Shown: piece after piece, positions 8,038 through 17,286 of the stretch | Numbering within the stretch: the stretch's first letter is position 1 | Layout: every line of letters starts with the position of its first letter | Assembly (NCBI RefSeq): GCF_017742215.1 | Contig: NZ_JAGHKP010000001.1 | Span: forward strand, 1,858,082 to 1,922,081 | From: Chitinophaga chungangae | GTDB taxonomy: Bacteria > Bacteroidota > Bacteroidia > Chitinophagales > Chitinophagaceae | Length of the DNA: 64,000 nt | Reading direction: 5' to 3' | The notes under the pieces: model-generated | What the model was told of the DNA's origin: nothing | The model's database searches: none | What the model saw: the letters and a program-made list of their open reading frames with translations, nothing else | Program-made: the position numbers and the translations under genes

Positions 8038-8580
8038 TTATACGGTTAGTTCGTTTTCGGATTGCAGTTCGGCGCCGCGTTTGAAGATCTGCGCGATGAT
8101 GAACACCAGGCCGGTAATAAAGAAATATTCGTCGGTGGACCATTGTTCCACCGGAACGCTGACCCTGCGCTCCGCCCATTGCGCGAACGCGTTGTTAAGC
8201 ATCGCGACGATCCAGGTGCTCAGCAGTATAAAGCTGATCTTTTCAGTAAGCTTTGCTATTTCTATCTTAAAAGGAGAACTGAGGTTCACTTTCGACAGCA
8301 GGTTGATAAGAACATATAATACGGTGGCCTTCAAACCATTCAGCGCCACGAGAAAGGAAAGCGACATCGTGTATAGGGTAAAGTCCGCTTCCCTGAGCCC
8401 GTGCAGGTCCAGCCCTGCATAGAGGTTTTGGGCCGCTTCGGGATGCTGCCAGCTTACCAGCCAGGCGATTATCAGCGAGCCGGTTTTGATCGCCATGCCG
8501 ATAAACGCGATCCAGGAAAGAAAATACATGACGCGGAGTATTGTTCCCGTGCGCGTGCTGTGTTTGATCCCAGTTTCCAT
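8038..8580 (-). CDS. DUF2975 integral membrane protein
   Basis: A membrane protein of about 180 residues with four predicted transmembrane segments: near residues 15-35, 65-90, 110-130 and 145-165. The pattern and the adjoining XRE regulator fit DUF2975. I set the start at ATG 8580 (METGIKHSTRTG); seven further upstream codons are open but less plausible. It is the first gene of a minus-strand unit including the XRE regulator 3 bp downstream and perhaps the 26-residue peptide. The A/T-rich region ahead of it, with an inverted GAAAAAC/GTTTTTC near 8619-8647, is the likely promoter region. Confidence 0.85.
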   Translation of the reverse strand: METGIKHSTRTGTILRVMYFLSWIAFIGMAIKTGSLIIAWLVSWQHPEAAQNLYAGLDLHGLREADFTLYTMSLSFLVALNGLKATVLYVLINLLSKVNLSSPFKIEIAKLTEKISFILLSTWIVAMLNNAFAQWAERRVSVPVEQWSTDEYFFITGLVFIIAQIFKRGAELQSENELTV

Positions 8581-8679
8581 GTTCAAGGTTTTATACAGCA
8601 AATATAGATAAATATTTATTGAAAAACGATAAATAAATTTAGTTTTTCGATAAAAATATTTGTTGAATGAGTTTTTACA

Positions 8680-8742
8680 CCGGAAGACTTTTTATTTTAA
8701 TTGATAAATGCTTCCGGAACTTTTTCTTTTAATTGATGAATG
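8680..8742. repeat. Imperfect direct repeat, two units of about 30 bp
   Basis: The segment at 8680-8710 (starting CCGGAAG, ending TTTTAATTGATAAATG) recurs at 8714-8742 (starting CCGGAAC, ending TTTTAATTGATGAATG) with a few substitutions and one short gap. It could be duplicated regulator sites or a simple replication slip. Confidence 0.6.
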
Positions 8743-8795
8743 TTATTCAGGCTTTTTTAAGATGTTATTGCAACGGCAGTTGTGTTATTGCTGCT

Positions 8796-8833
8796 GATAT
8801 ACAACGTGCAGGTTTGTATATCCATTATGTTTG
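8796..8833 (+). promoter_or_regulatory. Inverted repeat next to a -7-like box upstream of SusC
   Basis: GATATACAA at 8796-8804 and its exact complement TTGTATATC at 8814-8822 enclose 9 bases. Three bases further, TATGTTTG at 8826-8833 matches TAnnTTTG. The layout resembles an operator overlapping a plus-strand promoter, though no -33 TTTG is seen at the right distance and the SusC start is about 400 bp away. Confidence 0.35.
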
Positions 8834-9229
8834 CGTGCTTTGTTTATATCATCGCGTAAACACGGGCGTTGCCGTAAAAACATAATACATGCGGCATTGT
8901 ATTTACAGATAAGAATACTATTTTTATAGCCGAAGGTTGTATGACCGGATGTTTGAAGAATCTAAATTGGAGACCATGGCCGGAAGGCCGGAGAGTTGTT
9001 GATCCATGTCGATGTTTGGCTCCCCCGTAAACAGTTATGCGTACATTTTATTGTAAAAACCATGAGTTAGTATCTATCTGAAGAATCAACTGAATTATTT
9101 TGCCCATTTTGGAGTTGTGCTTTTAGTGCGTGCCCAAATAATTTTTTTATTGAACTAAATCTTCCCGGATATGCCTGCGGTGTATCTGATTGACTTTCTA
9201 TTTTCTTTTCCTAACACAAACCTTTTCTT

Positions 9230-12200
9230 ATGCTACTCATTCGACCAAAAAAAACGCAGCCTTCGGGCCGCTCTCGGCTTGCCCGCCGGGCTTGGGAATT
9301 TCGTAGCCTTTTGACCGTATTATTGTTGCTGACGGGGCTTTTCGCTTCCGCGGGAACAGATGCGGCGGCTTACGATAAAAAGATCTCCGGCAAGGTGACC
9401 GACGGCACCGGAGCCGGCCTGCCCGGCGTTAGCATCGCCCTGAAAGGCACCAGCTCCGGCACTGTTACCAATCCCAACGGCGAATACAGCCTCAGCGTTC
9501 CCGATACCGGTGCGGTGCTGGTGTTCCGCTTCGTGGGGTACAACACGCAGGAGATTGCCGTTGGCGCGCAAACGCGTGTAGACGTGGTGCTGACCGTTTC
9601 CGCGAAGGGACTTAACGAACTGGTGGTGGTTGGTTATGGTACGCAGAAAAAGGTGAACCTTACCGGCGCGGTAACGCCCGTTAACGCCGGGGAGCTCGTC
9701 AACCTTGCACCGTCCAACCTTTCCAATGCGCTCGCCGGCCGCGCGCCGGGCGTAAACGTGACCAACACTTCCGGTCTTGCGGGCGCTTCGTCCAGCATCC
9801 GCATCCGCGGCGCATTCGGCGACCCGCTGTTTGTAATAGACGGCATCGTGCGCGACAAAGAAGCGTTCGACGCACTGGAAGCCGCGGAAGTAGACCAGAT
9901 GAGCTTCCTCAAAGACGCGGCCACCGCTTCCATCTACGGTTCCCGTGCGGGCAACGGCGTAGTGCTCGTTACCACCAAAAAAGGAACCAGCCAGAAACCG
10001 GTCTTCAACTTCCAGACCAACTACACCACCAACCGGCCCACGATGAAGCTGCATTCAGACAAGACCACCGCCGTGGACGAACTGATTTACCAGAACCGCG
10101 TGGCGGCCTTCCAGGGCATTGCATTGCCCAATGGCCAGGCCGAGTTCGATTACTTCAAAGACAAAAGCTACAACGCAAACGACTTCATCTGGCAAAATCC
10201 CTGGAGCATGCGCCACTCGCTGAGCGTAGCCGGCGGAACGGATCGCATCACCTACTATTCCATGCTCAGTTACCGCGGTGAAGAAGGCTCTTACAAAAAC
10301 CTGGAACATAAAAAGGTAAACCTCCGCTCCAACGTAACTGCCAAAATATCCGAAGCGATCAAGGTGAACCTGAACGTTTCCGCGTTCCAGGAAAACCAGG
10401 ACCGTTTCTTCTGGCCTTTCGGTGGAACGGAAAACGACGACGAATACGATGTGGCCGACCTTTACCGGGTAACCTTCAACTGGCCCAAGACATTCCCGTT
10501 TTTTCTGACGGAAGACGGTCAGCCGGCGGATTATGTTACGCCATATCCCGTACAGCCGGTGATGGGCTCTTTCCAGGCGTGGAACGTGGTGGACCAGGTG
10601 ACGGGCAACCGCTACATCAACCTGCGCAAACGCCAGCTGAGCACGATCCTGGGGATCGACATCAGCCTGGATAAATTCGTGAAAGGCCTGACCACCAAGG
10701 TGGTGGGCAACTATATCGGGCAGGATTACATGCGCAAACGTTTCCTGACCTACATGAAAGCCTATTCTTTTATACCCGCTGATCCCGCCGGCAACCGTTT
10801 CGTTCCCGGCCCGCCGGACCCGAACAAGGTATCCATCTTTACTTTCAGCCAGAACCAGCCGTTTATGGACTACGGTATCTCCACCTTGTGGAGTTACCAG
10901 CTGAACTGGTTCCTGAACTATAACCGTACATTCAATAAACACGCCGTAGACGCGCTCGTCGTGTTCGAGCAGGCGGAAAACGGCGGCTATGGCGCGGTTT
11001 CACGCGCAGAGAACCCGGTTCCCCTCGAGAACTTCGACCAGATGTTCGCTTATTCCTCAGACCGCCAGTTCCGTGACGCAAGCGGTTGGGAAGAAGTAGG
11101 GGCTCGGCAGTCGTGGATCGGCCGTGTGAACTATAACTACGACAGCCGTTATATCGCCGAGTTTTCGTTCCGTTACGACGGCAACACGCTGTTCCCGCCT
11201 CACAAACGCTGGGGCTTTTTCCCCTCCGTGTCCGCCGCATGGCGTATTTCTGAAGAAGACTTTTTCCGCAATGCTACCAGCTTTTTCGACGAACTGAAAC
11301 TGCGCGCGTCGTACGGTACCACGGGTAACGACCTGAACGTAGCCAACCAGCGCATTGCGCCGTTCTCTTACCGAAAATACTTCGTGAACGCAGGCTCGTA
11401 CATGTTTGGCGACCGCCTTTACAACACGATACGTCCCGGCGCCACGCCAAACCCTGAGCTCACCTGGGCTACCTCCACAACGTATAACGCCGGCCTCGAC
11501 TTCTCCATCCTGAAAAGCAGGCTGAACGGTACGGTCGACGTTTTTGTCCGTAAAGAGACCGATATCCTTGGCTCCCGCGAAGTAAAACTGCCGGACAACT
11601 ACGGCATAGAACTGGCGCCGGAAAACTACGCCGCCCGCTCCTGGAGAGGCGCGGAGCTTACGCTCGAATGGCGCGACCGCGCGGCGGGGAATAAGATCAA
11701 TTATTCCATTACGGGAAATGTCGGTTACACCAAAGACCGCTGGGATATTTACGATGAGATCGCCGCCTTCGGCGCCGGTGGTCTCCGCAACTTCGAATCG
11801 CGGGTAGGCCGTCCTGAAAACAGGATCATCGGTTACAAATCGCTCGGCATTATCCGCACGCAGGAAGAGCTGGACGCGCTGCTGTCTAAAAACTTCACGC
11901 AGTTCGGCCGCAAGCCCTACCTCGGCGCGCTGCTGTACGAAGACGTGCGCGGCGATGGTTACGCGCCCGGCGCGGATGGCAAGATCGACGCCAACGACGT
12001 GCAACTGCTTTCCACCAACGCCACGCCCCGCATCAACTTCGGTATGGGCATCAACGTGTCGTGGAAAAACTGGGCATTGCAGACCTTTTTCCAGGGTGTA
12101 ACGTCTTACGACCGCATCATCAGCAACCAGGAAGGCGCCGGTATGCGCCAGCACGGCTCCAATGTACGACCGTATTACCCGATCTGGGCCGGCGACGTGT

Positions 12201-12514
12201 ACACGCCCGAAACACCGGATGGCAAATACCCGCGCCCGGTGGGCCAGAGCGGCTGGGCGGAAGCGGGCGCCGCGGCATCTTCTTTCTGGATCAGGAACGG
12301 CGCCTATTTCCGCATGAAAATGCTGAACCTGGGATATAACCTGCCTAAAAGCTGGATGGACAGGATCGGCCTGAGCAGCGCGCAGTTATATTTCAATGGC
12401 ACCAACCTGTTCGCTTTCTCCGCCATGAAAGAATTCCATGACCCGGAGCAGAAAAACTACGATTCGTATCCCGTGATGAAAGCGTTCACCTTCGGCGCAG
12501 ATATTAAGTTCTAA
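9230..12514 (+). CDS. SusC/RagA-family TonB-linked outer membrane transporter
   Basis: A 1094-residue outer membrane receptor importing an oligomer with its SusD partner. After a long basic N-terminus and a hydrophobic export segment (about residues 26-47), it has the CarboxypepD-regulatory domain (ISGKVTDGTGAGLPGVSIAL, about 53-130). This is followed by the ELVVVGYGTQKK motif that opens the plug in this family, the plug (to about 260) and the long beta-barrel ending in an aromatic strand (AFTFGADIKF). No STN domain is present, so direct signalling to a FecR anti-sigma factor is not expected. SusD begins 12 bp after the stop. No enzyme genes are attached to this pair. Confidence 0.95.
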   Translation: MLLIRPKKTQPSGRSRLARRAWEFRSLLTVLLLLTGLFASAGTDAAAYDKKISGKVTDGTGAGLPGVSIALKGTSSGTVTNPNGEYSLSVPDTGAVLVFRFVGYNTQEIAVGAQTRVDVVLTVSAKGLNELVVVGYGTQKKVNLTGAVTPVNAGELVNLAPSNLSNALAGRAPGVNVTNTSGLAGASSSIRIRGAFGDPLFVIDGIVRDKEAFDALEAAEVDQMSFLKDAATASIYGSRAGNGVVLVTTKKGTSQKPVFNFQTNYTTNRPTMKLHSDKTTAVDELIYQNRVAAFQGIALPNGQAEFDYFKDKSYNANDFIWQNPWSMRHSLSVAGGTDRITYYSMLSYRGEEGSYKNLEHKKVNLRSNVTAKISEAIKVNLNVSAFQENQDRFFWPFGGTENDDEYDVADLYRVTFNWPKTFPFFLTEDGQPADYVTPYPVQPVMGSFQAWNVVDQVTGNRYINLRKRQLSTILGIDISLDKFVKGLTTKVVGNYIGQDYMRKRFLTYMKAYSFIPADPAGNRFVPGPPDPNKVSIFTFSQNQPFMDYGISTLWSYQLNWFLNYNRTFNKHAVDALVVFEQAENGGYGAVSRAENPVPLENFDQMFAYSSDRQFRDASGWEEVGARQSWIGRVNYNYDSRYIAEFSFRYDGNTLFPPHKRWGFFPSVSAAWRISEEDFFRNATSFFDELKLRASYGTTGNDLNVANQRIAPFSYRKYFVNAGSYMFGDRLYNTIRPGATPNPELTWATSTTYNAGLDFSILKSRLNGTVDVFVRKETDILGSREVKLPDNYGIELAPENYAARSWRGAELTLEWRDRAAGNKINYSITGNVGYTKDRWDIYDEIAAFGAGGLRNFESRVGRPENRIIGYKSLGIIRTQEELDALLSKNFTQFGRKPYLGALLYEDVRGDGYAPGADGKIDANDVQLLSTNATPRINFGMGINVSWKNWALQTFFQGVTSYDRIISNQEGAGMRQHGSNVRPYYPIWAGDVYTPETPDGKYPRPVGQSGWAEAGAAASSFWIRNGAYFRMKMLNLGYNLPKSWMDRIGLSSAQLYFNGTNLFAFSAMKEFHDPEQKNYDSYPVMKAFTFGADIKF

Positions 12515-12526
12515 AAAAGCACGATC

Positions 12527-14290
12527 ATGAAAAAAATAATCATCGTCCTCGCACTGTTTGCCGGCATGTTCGCATCCTGCAAAAAAGTGCTCAACATAGA
12601 AGATATCAATAACTACGACCCAGACCAGGTGTGGAACGACGAAAATCTCGCTAACGCCTATCTTGCCAACCTGTATTCGCTTTTCGGCAACTGGAGCGCC
12701 TCCGAAGACCGGTTTTCTGAACAGGTGATCGGTATTGCGCTGCCAAAGGATTACATCACCATTACTAACGGCAACTTCAAGCTTTGGGATTATACGCGCA
12801 TCCGCCTCATCAACCAGGCGCTGGTAGACGTGGGTAAAGGCAAGATCAGCGAAGCCGCCAGGAAAGGCATCACCGGGCAGGCGCTGTTCCTGCGGGCGTT
12901 CCTTTACTTCAACATGGTGAAATACCACGGCGGCGTGCCGTACGTTAAAGTGCCGCAGGATAAGGATGCGGACGATCTGTACGTTCCCCGCAACAGCACC
13001 GCCGAGTGTTTCGATTTTATCATCAAAGACCTAGACGACGCCATCGCGCTGCTGCCGGAGCATATCCTGCCTGCGTCCGCCGAATACGGCCGCATCGACG
13101 GTTCGTTTGCATTAGCTTTTAAAGCGAAGGTGCTGCTGTACAAAGCTTCTCCGCAATTCCACTCCAGCAATCCCTGGGGAAATGCCGACTGGGAAGCGGC
13201 GTACACTGCCAACAAAAAAGCATACGACGATCTGAAAGCTAGAGGTTTCCGCCTGGTGGACAATTACAGTGACATCGCGCTCGTTGAAAAAGGCCCTGAA
13301 ACGGTATTCCCCGTGATCAATCAATACCCGAGCAAGGTAGCCGCGTGGGACAATGGCGTACGCCCCGGTTCCGAAAGCCGCGGCCCGGCTTCCGCCGTGC
13401 CTACCTGGGAAATGGTGAAGATGTTCCCGATGAAAGACGGCAAACGTTACAACGACGCCACCAGCCCGTATTACAAAACCGACGAGCAGTTCCTGCAAAG
13501 CTACTGGGAGAACCGCGACCCGCGTTTCAACAAATCGATCGTGTGGAGCGGGAAGCTGTATCCCGTAAGCGGCAAGGCCGGCAAACGCCTGTATACTTCT
13601 TTGGGTATTGCAGACGTGGCGGACGACTTCGGCACCAACCCCGACGCAAAGACCAATTCCACTAACCTGGACCGTTATTCGGGCTTCTTTATCCTGAAAA
13701 ACAGTCTCCTGCGGCTTACGCAGGCGCAGGTGCTGCAATACGACGTAGATTTCGTGTACATGCGTTTCGCGGAAGTGATGCTCAACTATGCGGAAACCGC
13801 CAACGAAACCGGCAGAATGGCCGAAGCGCTAGACATTCTCAAACAGATCCGTCAACGTGCGGGCATTGAGCCCGGCGCAGACGGCAATTACGGCATCGTG
13901 GCGGCAGACCGTGCGGCCATGCGTGAAGCCATTCTGTATGAAAGAAGCATCGAGCTGTGTTTTGAAGGCCACCGTTTCTGGGACCTGCGCCGCCTGCGTA
14001 TGCTCGACCGGCTGGACAATTCCACAAAATCCGGCGTGGAAGCCATTCCCATATACACAGACGGTTCCAAAATGCCCTTAGACACCGCGCGCAACAGGGC
14101 GAACATCAATGTGCTCACCGAAGAGGATTTCCGCTATGTGCTGCACCAGGTGCCGCGTTCAGGCGTGAAAGTGAACACCGTGCCGAATACGTATTATTTC
14201 TTCCCGATACAAAAAGATGTACTGGACAGGAACCCTAGTCTCAAACAAAACAAAGATTGGGGCGGAGACTTCGTCCCGACGCTGGATTGA
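12527..14290 (+). CDS. SusD/RagB-family outer membrane lipoprotein
   Basis: A 587-residue surface lipoprotein that captures glycan or peptide ligands and acts as a lid on SusC. The signal peptide ends with a lipobox (GMFASC, Cys18). The N-terminal SusD-like helical region includes ITGQALFLRAFLYFNMVKYH, and the C-terminal RagB region includes MRFAEVMLNYAETANE and ELCFEGHRFWDLRRL, both diagnostic for the family. It follows SusC by 12 bp and is closed by a terminator 17 bp after its stop, so the pair forms a two-gene transcription unit. The substrate is unknown. Confidence 0.95.
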   Translation: MKKIIIVLALFAGMFASCKKVLNIEDINNYDPDQVWNDENLANAYLANLYSLFGNWSASEDRFSEQVIGIALPKDYITITNGNFKLWDYTRIRLINQALVDVGKGKISEAARKGITGQALFLRAFLYFNMVKYHGGVPYVKVPQDKDADDLYVPRNSTAECFDFIIKDLDDAIALLPEHILPASAEYGRIDGSFALAFKAKVLLYKASPQFHSSNPWGNADWEAAYTANKKAYDDLKARGFRLVDNYSDIALVEKGPETVFPVINQYPSKVAAWDNGVRPGSESRGPASAVPTWEMVKMFPMKDGKRYNDATSPYYKTDEQFLQSYWENRDPRFNKSIVWSGKLYPVSGKAGKRLYTSLGIADVADDFGTNPDAKTNSTNLDRYSGFFILKNSLLRLTQAQVLQYDVDFVYMRFAEVMLNYAETANETGRMAEALDILKQIRQRAGIEPGADGNYGIVAADRAAMREAILYERSIELCFEGHRFWDLRRLRMLDRLDNSTKSGVEAIPIYTDGSKMPLDTARNRANINVLTEEDFRYVLHQVPRSGVKVNTVPNTYYFFPIQKDVLDRNPSLKQNKDWGGDFVPTLD

Positions 14291-14307
14291 TTTATTTAAT
14301 ACTTTGT

Positions 14308-14340
14308 GAAAGGGCTGTCGTATGGCGGCCCTTTCTTTTT
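14308..14340 (+). terminator. Rho-independent terminator after SusD
   Basis: A perfect 8-bp stem (GAAAGGGC at 14308-14315 with 14328-14335), a 12-base loop, then five T residues. It ends the 9230-14290 SusC/SusD unit. Confidence 0.85.
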
Positions 14341-14526
14341 GAATGAACGAGAAAAAAAATCCCCAATTCCCCACGCGAAGCTGGAAATAAAGCCGGATGG
14401 AAAGGGTGGGCTGTCAACAGCCATGGTAAAGGATTGTACAGCTTCCCTGCCAGCAAGGGTTTTACCGCTTTGGTACGTTAATTGCATTCTGATGCATAGG
14501 ACATATTTATTGAAAAACTAAAACTG

Positions 14527-14910
14527 ATGTTTATGAAATCTATGCTTAAACTGTTAGGCGTACTGCTGTTTGCTGCCTTTGTTGTTACCGCGTGTAGTAA
14601 AGATACCGACCCTGCCGATGTGGACGTTTTCGCAGGCACTTTCAGAGGGAAGATCGGTTATACTGATGCAGAAAAAAATATCTCCCAGGATAATGGCAGC
14701 GTATTTGTCACCAAAGTAGGCGCCAAATATAACTTCAGGTTCTCCGACGGCATTCCCGACCTTACGGGTGTGGAATTCCAGCAGAAAGACGACAATACGC
14801 TGGTGAGCGTAGGTTCCGACGGTACGGGGCTGATTACCATCAACAAAGACAAACTGGTGATCGGGTTCTCGAGGAACGGCCGGAACTGGTCTGCGGATTG
14901 CGGACGATAA
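14527..14910 (+). CDS. Small predicted lipoprotein, 127 aa
   Basis: I do not recognise the family. The N-terminus is a lipoprotein signal (LLFAAFVVTACS, Cys near residue 23), so the protein should be anchored in the periplasm or on the outer membrane. The remainder is about 100 residues with alternating hydrophobic and polar stretches and several Gly-Asp turns (VFAGTFRGKIGY, KYNFRFSDGIPD), suggesting a small beta-barrel or sandwich. It is separated from the SusD gene by a terminator and 236 bp, so it is probably transcribed on its own. ATG at 14527 or the Met two codons later are equally possible starts. Confidence 0.7.
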   Translation: MFMKSMLKLLGVLLFAAFVVTACSKDTDPADVDVFAGTFRGKIGYTDAEKNISQDNGSVFVTKVGAKYNFRFSDGIPDLTGVEFQQKDDNTLVSVGSDGTGLITINKDKLVIGFSRNGRNWSADCGR

Positions 14911-14936
14911 TCGTACGTTTGTTGATTGAAATATGA

Positions 14937-14975
14937 AACAGCATCCGTGTTGAAGAGCACGGGTGCTGTTTTTTT
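14937..14975 (+). terminator. Strong hairpin terminator between convergent genes
   Basis: Arms at 14937-14949 and 14958-14970 pair over 13 bp with one mismatch or wobble, and are followed by a T-run at 14969-14975. It terminates the small lipoprotein gene and, being an inverted repeat, may also stop the minus-strand operon whose last gene ends at 14995. Confidence 0.85.
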
Positions 14976-14994
14976 GTTTTATGAGACCAGTCAT

Positions 14995-17277
14995 TTAATT
15001 CCCGCTATAACATCTCACCGCGCAAATGGCCGCGGGCACGTCGGGGGAAGGGTGTTCCACTTCTATCACCAGTTTCCGGGTGGTGGCGGGTTCCTGTAAT
15101 TGTATGCGGTTGAAGGATTGATAATTGTCTTTTTTCTCCGCCAGCACCCTGCCGGTTTCGTCTTTCACGCGGTATGAACGCACGCAGAACGGCATCACCG
15201 ATTCGGGGTGAGACATCAGCACCGATTCCATCGGGTGGTCGTAATCCGTATCGAAGAAAAGTTCTATGGATGAAATGTTTTTCGGTTCGTTCCATTCTAA
15301 TGTAAGGGCCGGCTGTACGTCCTGCCAATCCGCCACCCAGGCGTTCGGCTCCGTGGTCGGTCTTTCCAGGCCGTTGCGCACGTTTTCGGCTTTGAACACG
15401 TTTAATCCTTCCGCCGTTTTGAAATCGAGGTTATGGCCTTCCGGGCGGCGCTGCGGGCACCAGAACTCGAAAGCTTCCATCCCGATGTCTTCCGGCGGGG
15501 TTTGTTTGCCGAAATTGGACACCGCTTTATTCACCGTGTTAAAAACAGACAGGATGCCGGTGACCCGTTTTTCCGTGAAATGCATCGTCACGGCGGGGTT
15601 TTTATGGAAAATGATAAATGCGTACGTGTTATCTTTCATTTCCGCGTCAAATTCCAGTTTCATGCAGTTGCGGCCGGGTTGAACGGCGATGCTTTGGCGG
15701 GCCAGCGTTTCATCGGGCGTATGGTTGCCGTTGCGGCTGCTGATGCGCAGCTCGGCTTCCAGCGTGGTAGCGCCGTTTGATTCGGCGTGAAAAATGAATG
15801 CGGGAACTTTTCCTTTCTGCAACGGCACCATCTGTGCGGTGGAAACATCCAGCGGTTTCAGCAGCGGTTTTCCCGGGAATTCTTTCAGCACCAGCTCGCT
15901 GCTGGCGGAGATATTGGCGGAAGCGGCATGATCTTGCGGGGAAACAAAACGTTTGCCGGGAATATATTGCCCCGTTTGCAACAGGCGTTGCTGCAGCTCG
16001 GGCATATGCGCGTTCATGTCTGCCGGCAGCAGTCCCTTTTCTTTGCAGATCACGGCGGCCATGGCGGCGGCCTGCGTAACATGCGCGGAAGTGGCCATTA
16101 CTCGGGTGGAGCCGTACGCTACGTGAGATACGCTGATAGTTCTTCCGCCGAGAAAGAGGTTGCGGATATTGCGGCTGTAAATGCTGCGGTAAGGGATCTG
16201 GTAAATGCCTTTGCTGTGCCATTGATTGCAGCCGGGTTTTTCGCTGAACACGCCGTCTGCCGGGTGCAGGTCGATAGACCAGCCGCCGAACGCCACCGCG
16301 TCTTCGAAAGTGCGCTGCTCCACAATGTCCTGCTGGCGCATGATATAATCGCCTTCAAACCGGCGGCTTTCGCGTTTGCCGGGTATCATGCCTACCCATT
16401 CCAGGGTGAGGGTTTCGGCTTCGGGGAACTTCCCGGAGTTTTTGATGTAATTCCAGACGCCGTACACTACTTTCCACAATTCCCATTTAATAGTTTCGGT
16501 ATCGTGCACCGTATCGAGGCGGCCGCCATATTCGATCCACCAAAGCTTGCAGCCGTGATCTTTTGCGTTGAAGCTGCTGAAGCGCGGCACTTTGGTGATA
16601 TCGTCCAGCGCAAAGGCGGGAGGCACGAACTTAACGGGGCGGCCGGTGTCTTTACTGTAAAAGTACAGGCTGTGGCCGAGCAGTTCGCCGTATTCTTCGG
16701 AAGGGGCGAACAGTTCGCCGAACTCTTCTTTCTTTTCCGCGCCCATCCTGAAAGCGGCGCCGGAAAGAAAACCCGCCACGCCGTCGCCGGAAGCGTCTAT
16801 GAACAGCGGCGCCGTTAAAACATATTCGGTCTGGTTCTGGCTGCAATATGCTCTCAGCGAACGGATGAGCGAAGCGTCCCGCATGTCTGCCTGGTACACG
16901 GCGGTATTCAGCAACAGCGTGATGTTGGGCTCCTGTTTCACTTTGTCCAGCAAGATCATATCGAAGATCACGCCGTTGCCTTCGGGGTTGCGGCAGGTGT
17001 TTTCGACCAGTATCTCGTCTACCAGGCCGCCTTCGCGCGCCCAGCGGTTGTTGTTTCCCATATGCGATGTGGCGCCCAGCACCCATAGCCTTACTTCGCT
17101 GCTGGCATTGCCGCCCAGCACCGGCCTGTCCTGCACCAGCGCTACTTTTAATCCCTGGCGGGCCGCGGTGATGGCGGCGCATACGCCGGAAAGCCCGCCG
17201 CCTGCTACTACAAGGTCAACAACAATGTTTTTCTCCGGGAATGTTCTGGCCCCGGTAGGTCCTGACTTTATCATCAT
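14995..17277 (-). CDS. FAD-dependent oxidoreductase with C-terminal beta domain
   Basis: A 760-residue flavoprotein of the FAD-dependent oxidoreductase family often labelled xanthan-lyase-like. The dinucleotide-binding loop GGGLSG is at residues 26-31, followed by SEVRLWVLGATSHMG, a conserved family segment, and a second FAD contact near DASGDGVAGFLSGA. Residues about 280-430 contain the substrate-domain motif VGMIPGKRESRRFEGDY and GGRTISVSHVAYGSTRVM. From about residue 460 the chain changes to beta-rich domains, the last resembling a discoidin/F5-8 carbohydrate-binding fold. No signal peptide is visible. It lies 10 bp after the 941-residue gene, as the last gene of the locus. An oxidative step on a sugar is a context inference; the reaction is not known. 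Confidence 0.8.
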   Translation of the reverse strand: MMIKSGPTGARTFPEKNIVVDLVVAGGGLSGVCAAITAARQGLKVALVQDRPVLGGNASSEVRLWVLGATSHMGNNNRWAREGGLVDEILVENTCRNPEGNGVIFDMILLDKVKQEPNITLLLNTAVYQADMRDASLIRSLRAYCSQNQTEYVLTAPLFIDASGDGVAGFLSGAAFRMGAEKKEEFGELFAPSEEYGELLGHSLYFYSKDTGRPVKFVPPAFALDDITKVPRFSSFNAKDHGCKLWWIEYGGRLDTVHDTETIKWELWKVVYGVWNYIKNSGKFPEAETLTLEWVGMIPGKRESRRFEGDYIMRQQDIVEQRTFEDAVAFGGWSIDLHPADGVFSEKPGCNQWHSKGIYQIPYRSIYSRNIRNLFLGGRTISVSHVAYGSTRVMATSAHVTQAAAMAAVICKEKGLLPADMNAHMPELQQRLLQTGQYIPGKRFVSPQDHAASANISASSELVLKEFPGKPLLKPLDVSTAQMVPLQKGKVPAFIFHAESNGATTLEAELRISSRNGNHTPDETLARQSIAVQPGRNCMKLEFDAEMKDNTYAFIIFHKNPAVTMHFTEKRVTGILSVFNTVNKAVSNFGKQTPPEDIGMEAFEFWCPQRRPEGHNLDFKTAEGLNVFKAENVRNGLERPTTEPNAWVADWQDVQPALTLEWNEPKNISSIELFFDTDYDHPMESVLMSHPESVMPFCVRSYRVKDETGRVLAEKKDNYQSFNRIQLQEPATTRKLVIEVEHPSPDVPAAICAVRCYSGN

Positions 17278-17286
17278 TCAGCTTTT

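Larger units (their letters stand above)
8581..9229. other. 649-bp divergent intergenic region
   Basis: No credible gene was found between the DUF2975 start and the SusC start. The left half is very A/T rich and contains an imperfect tandem repeat and an inverted repeat next to a -7-like box, listed separately. The right half (about 8840-9229) shows no further structure I can support; it would be a long leader if the promoter near 8830 drives SusC. Confidence 0.7.

Noticed and set aside
15787..16818. Plus-strand frame of 343 codons opposite the FAD oxidoreductase
   Set aside because: Antisense shadow of a gene with clear family motifs; the translated product is rich in Ala/Gly/Phe/His without structure.
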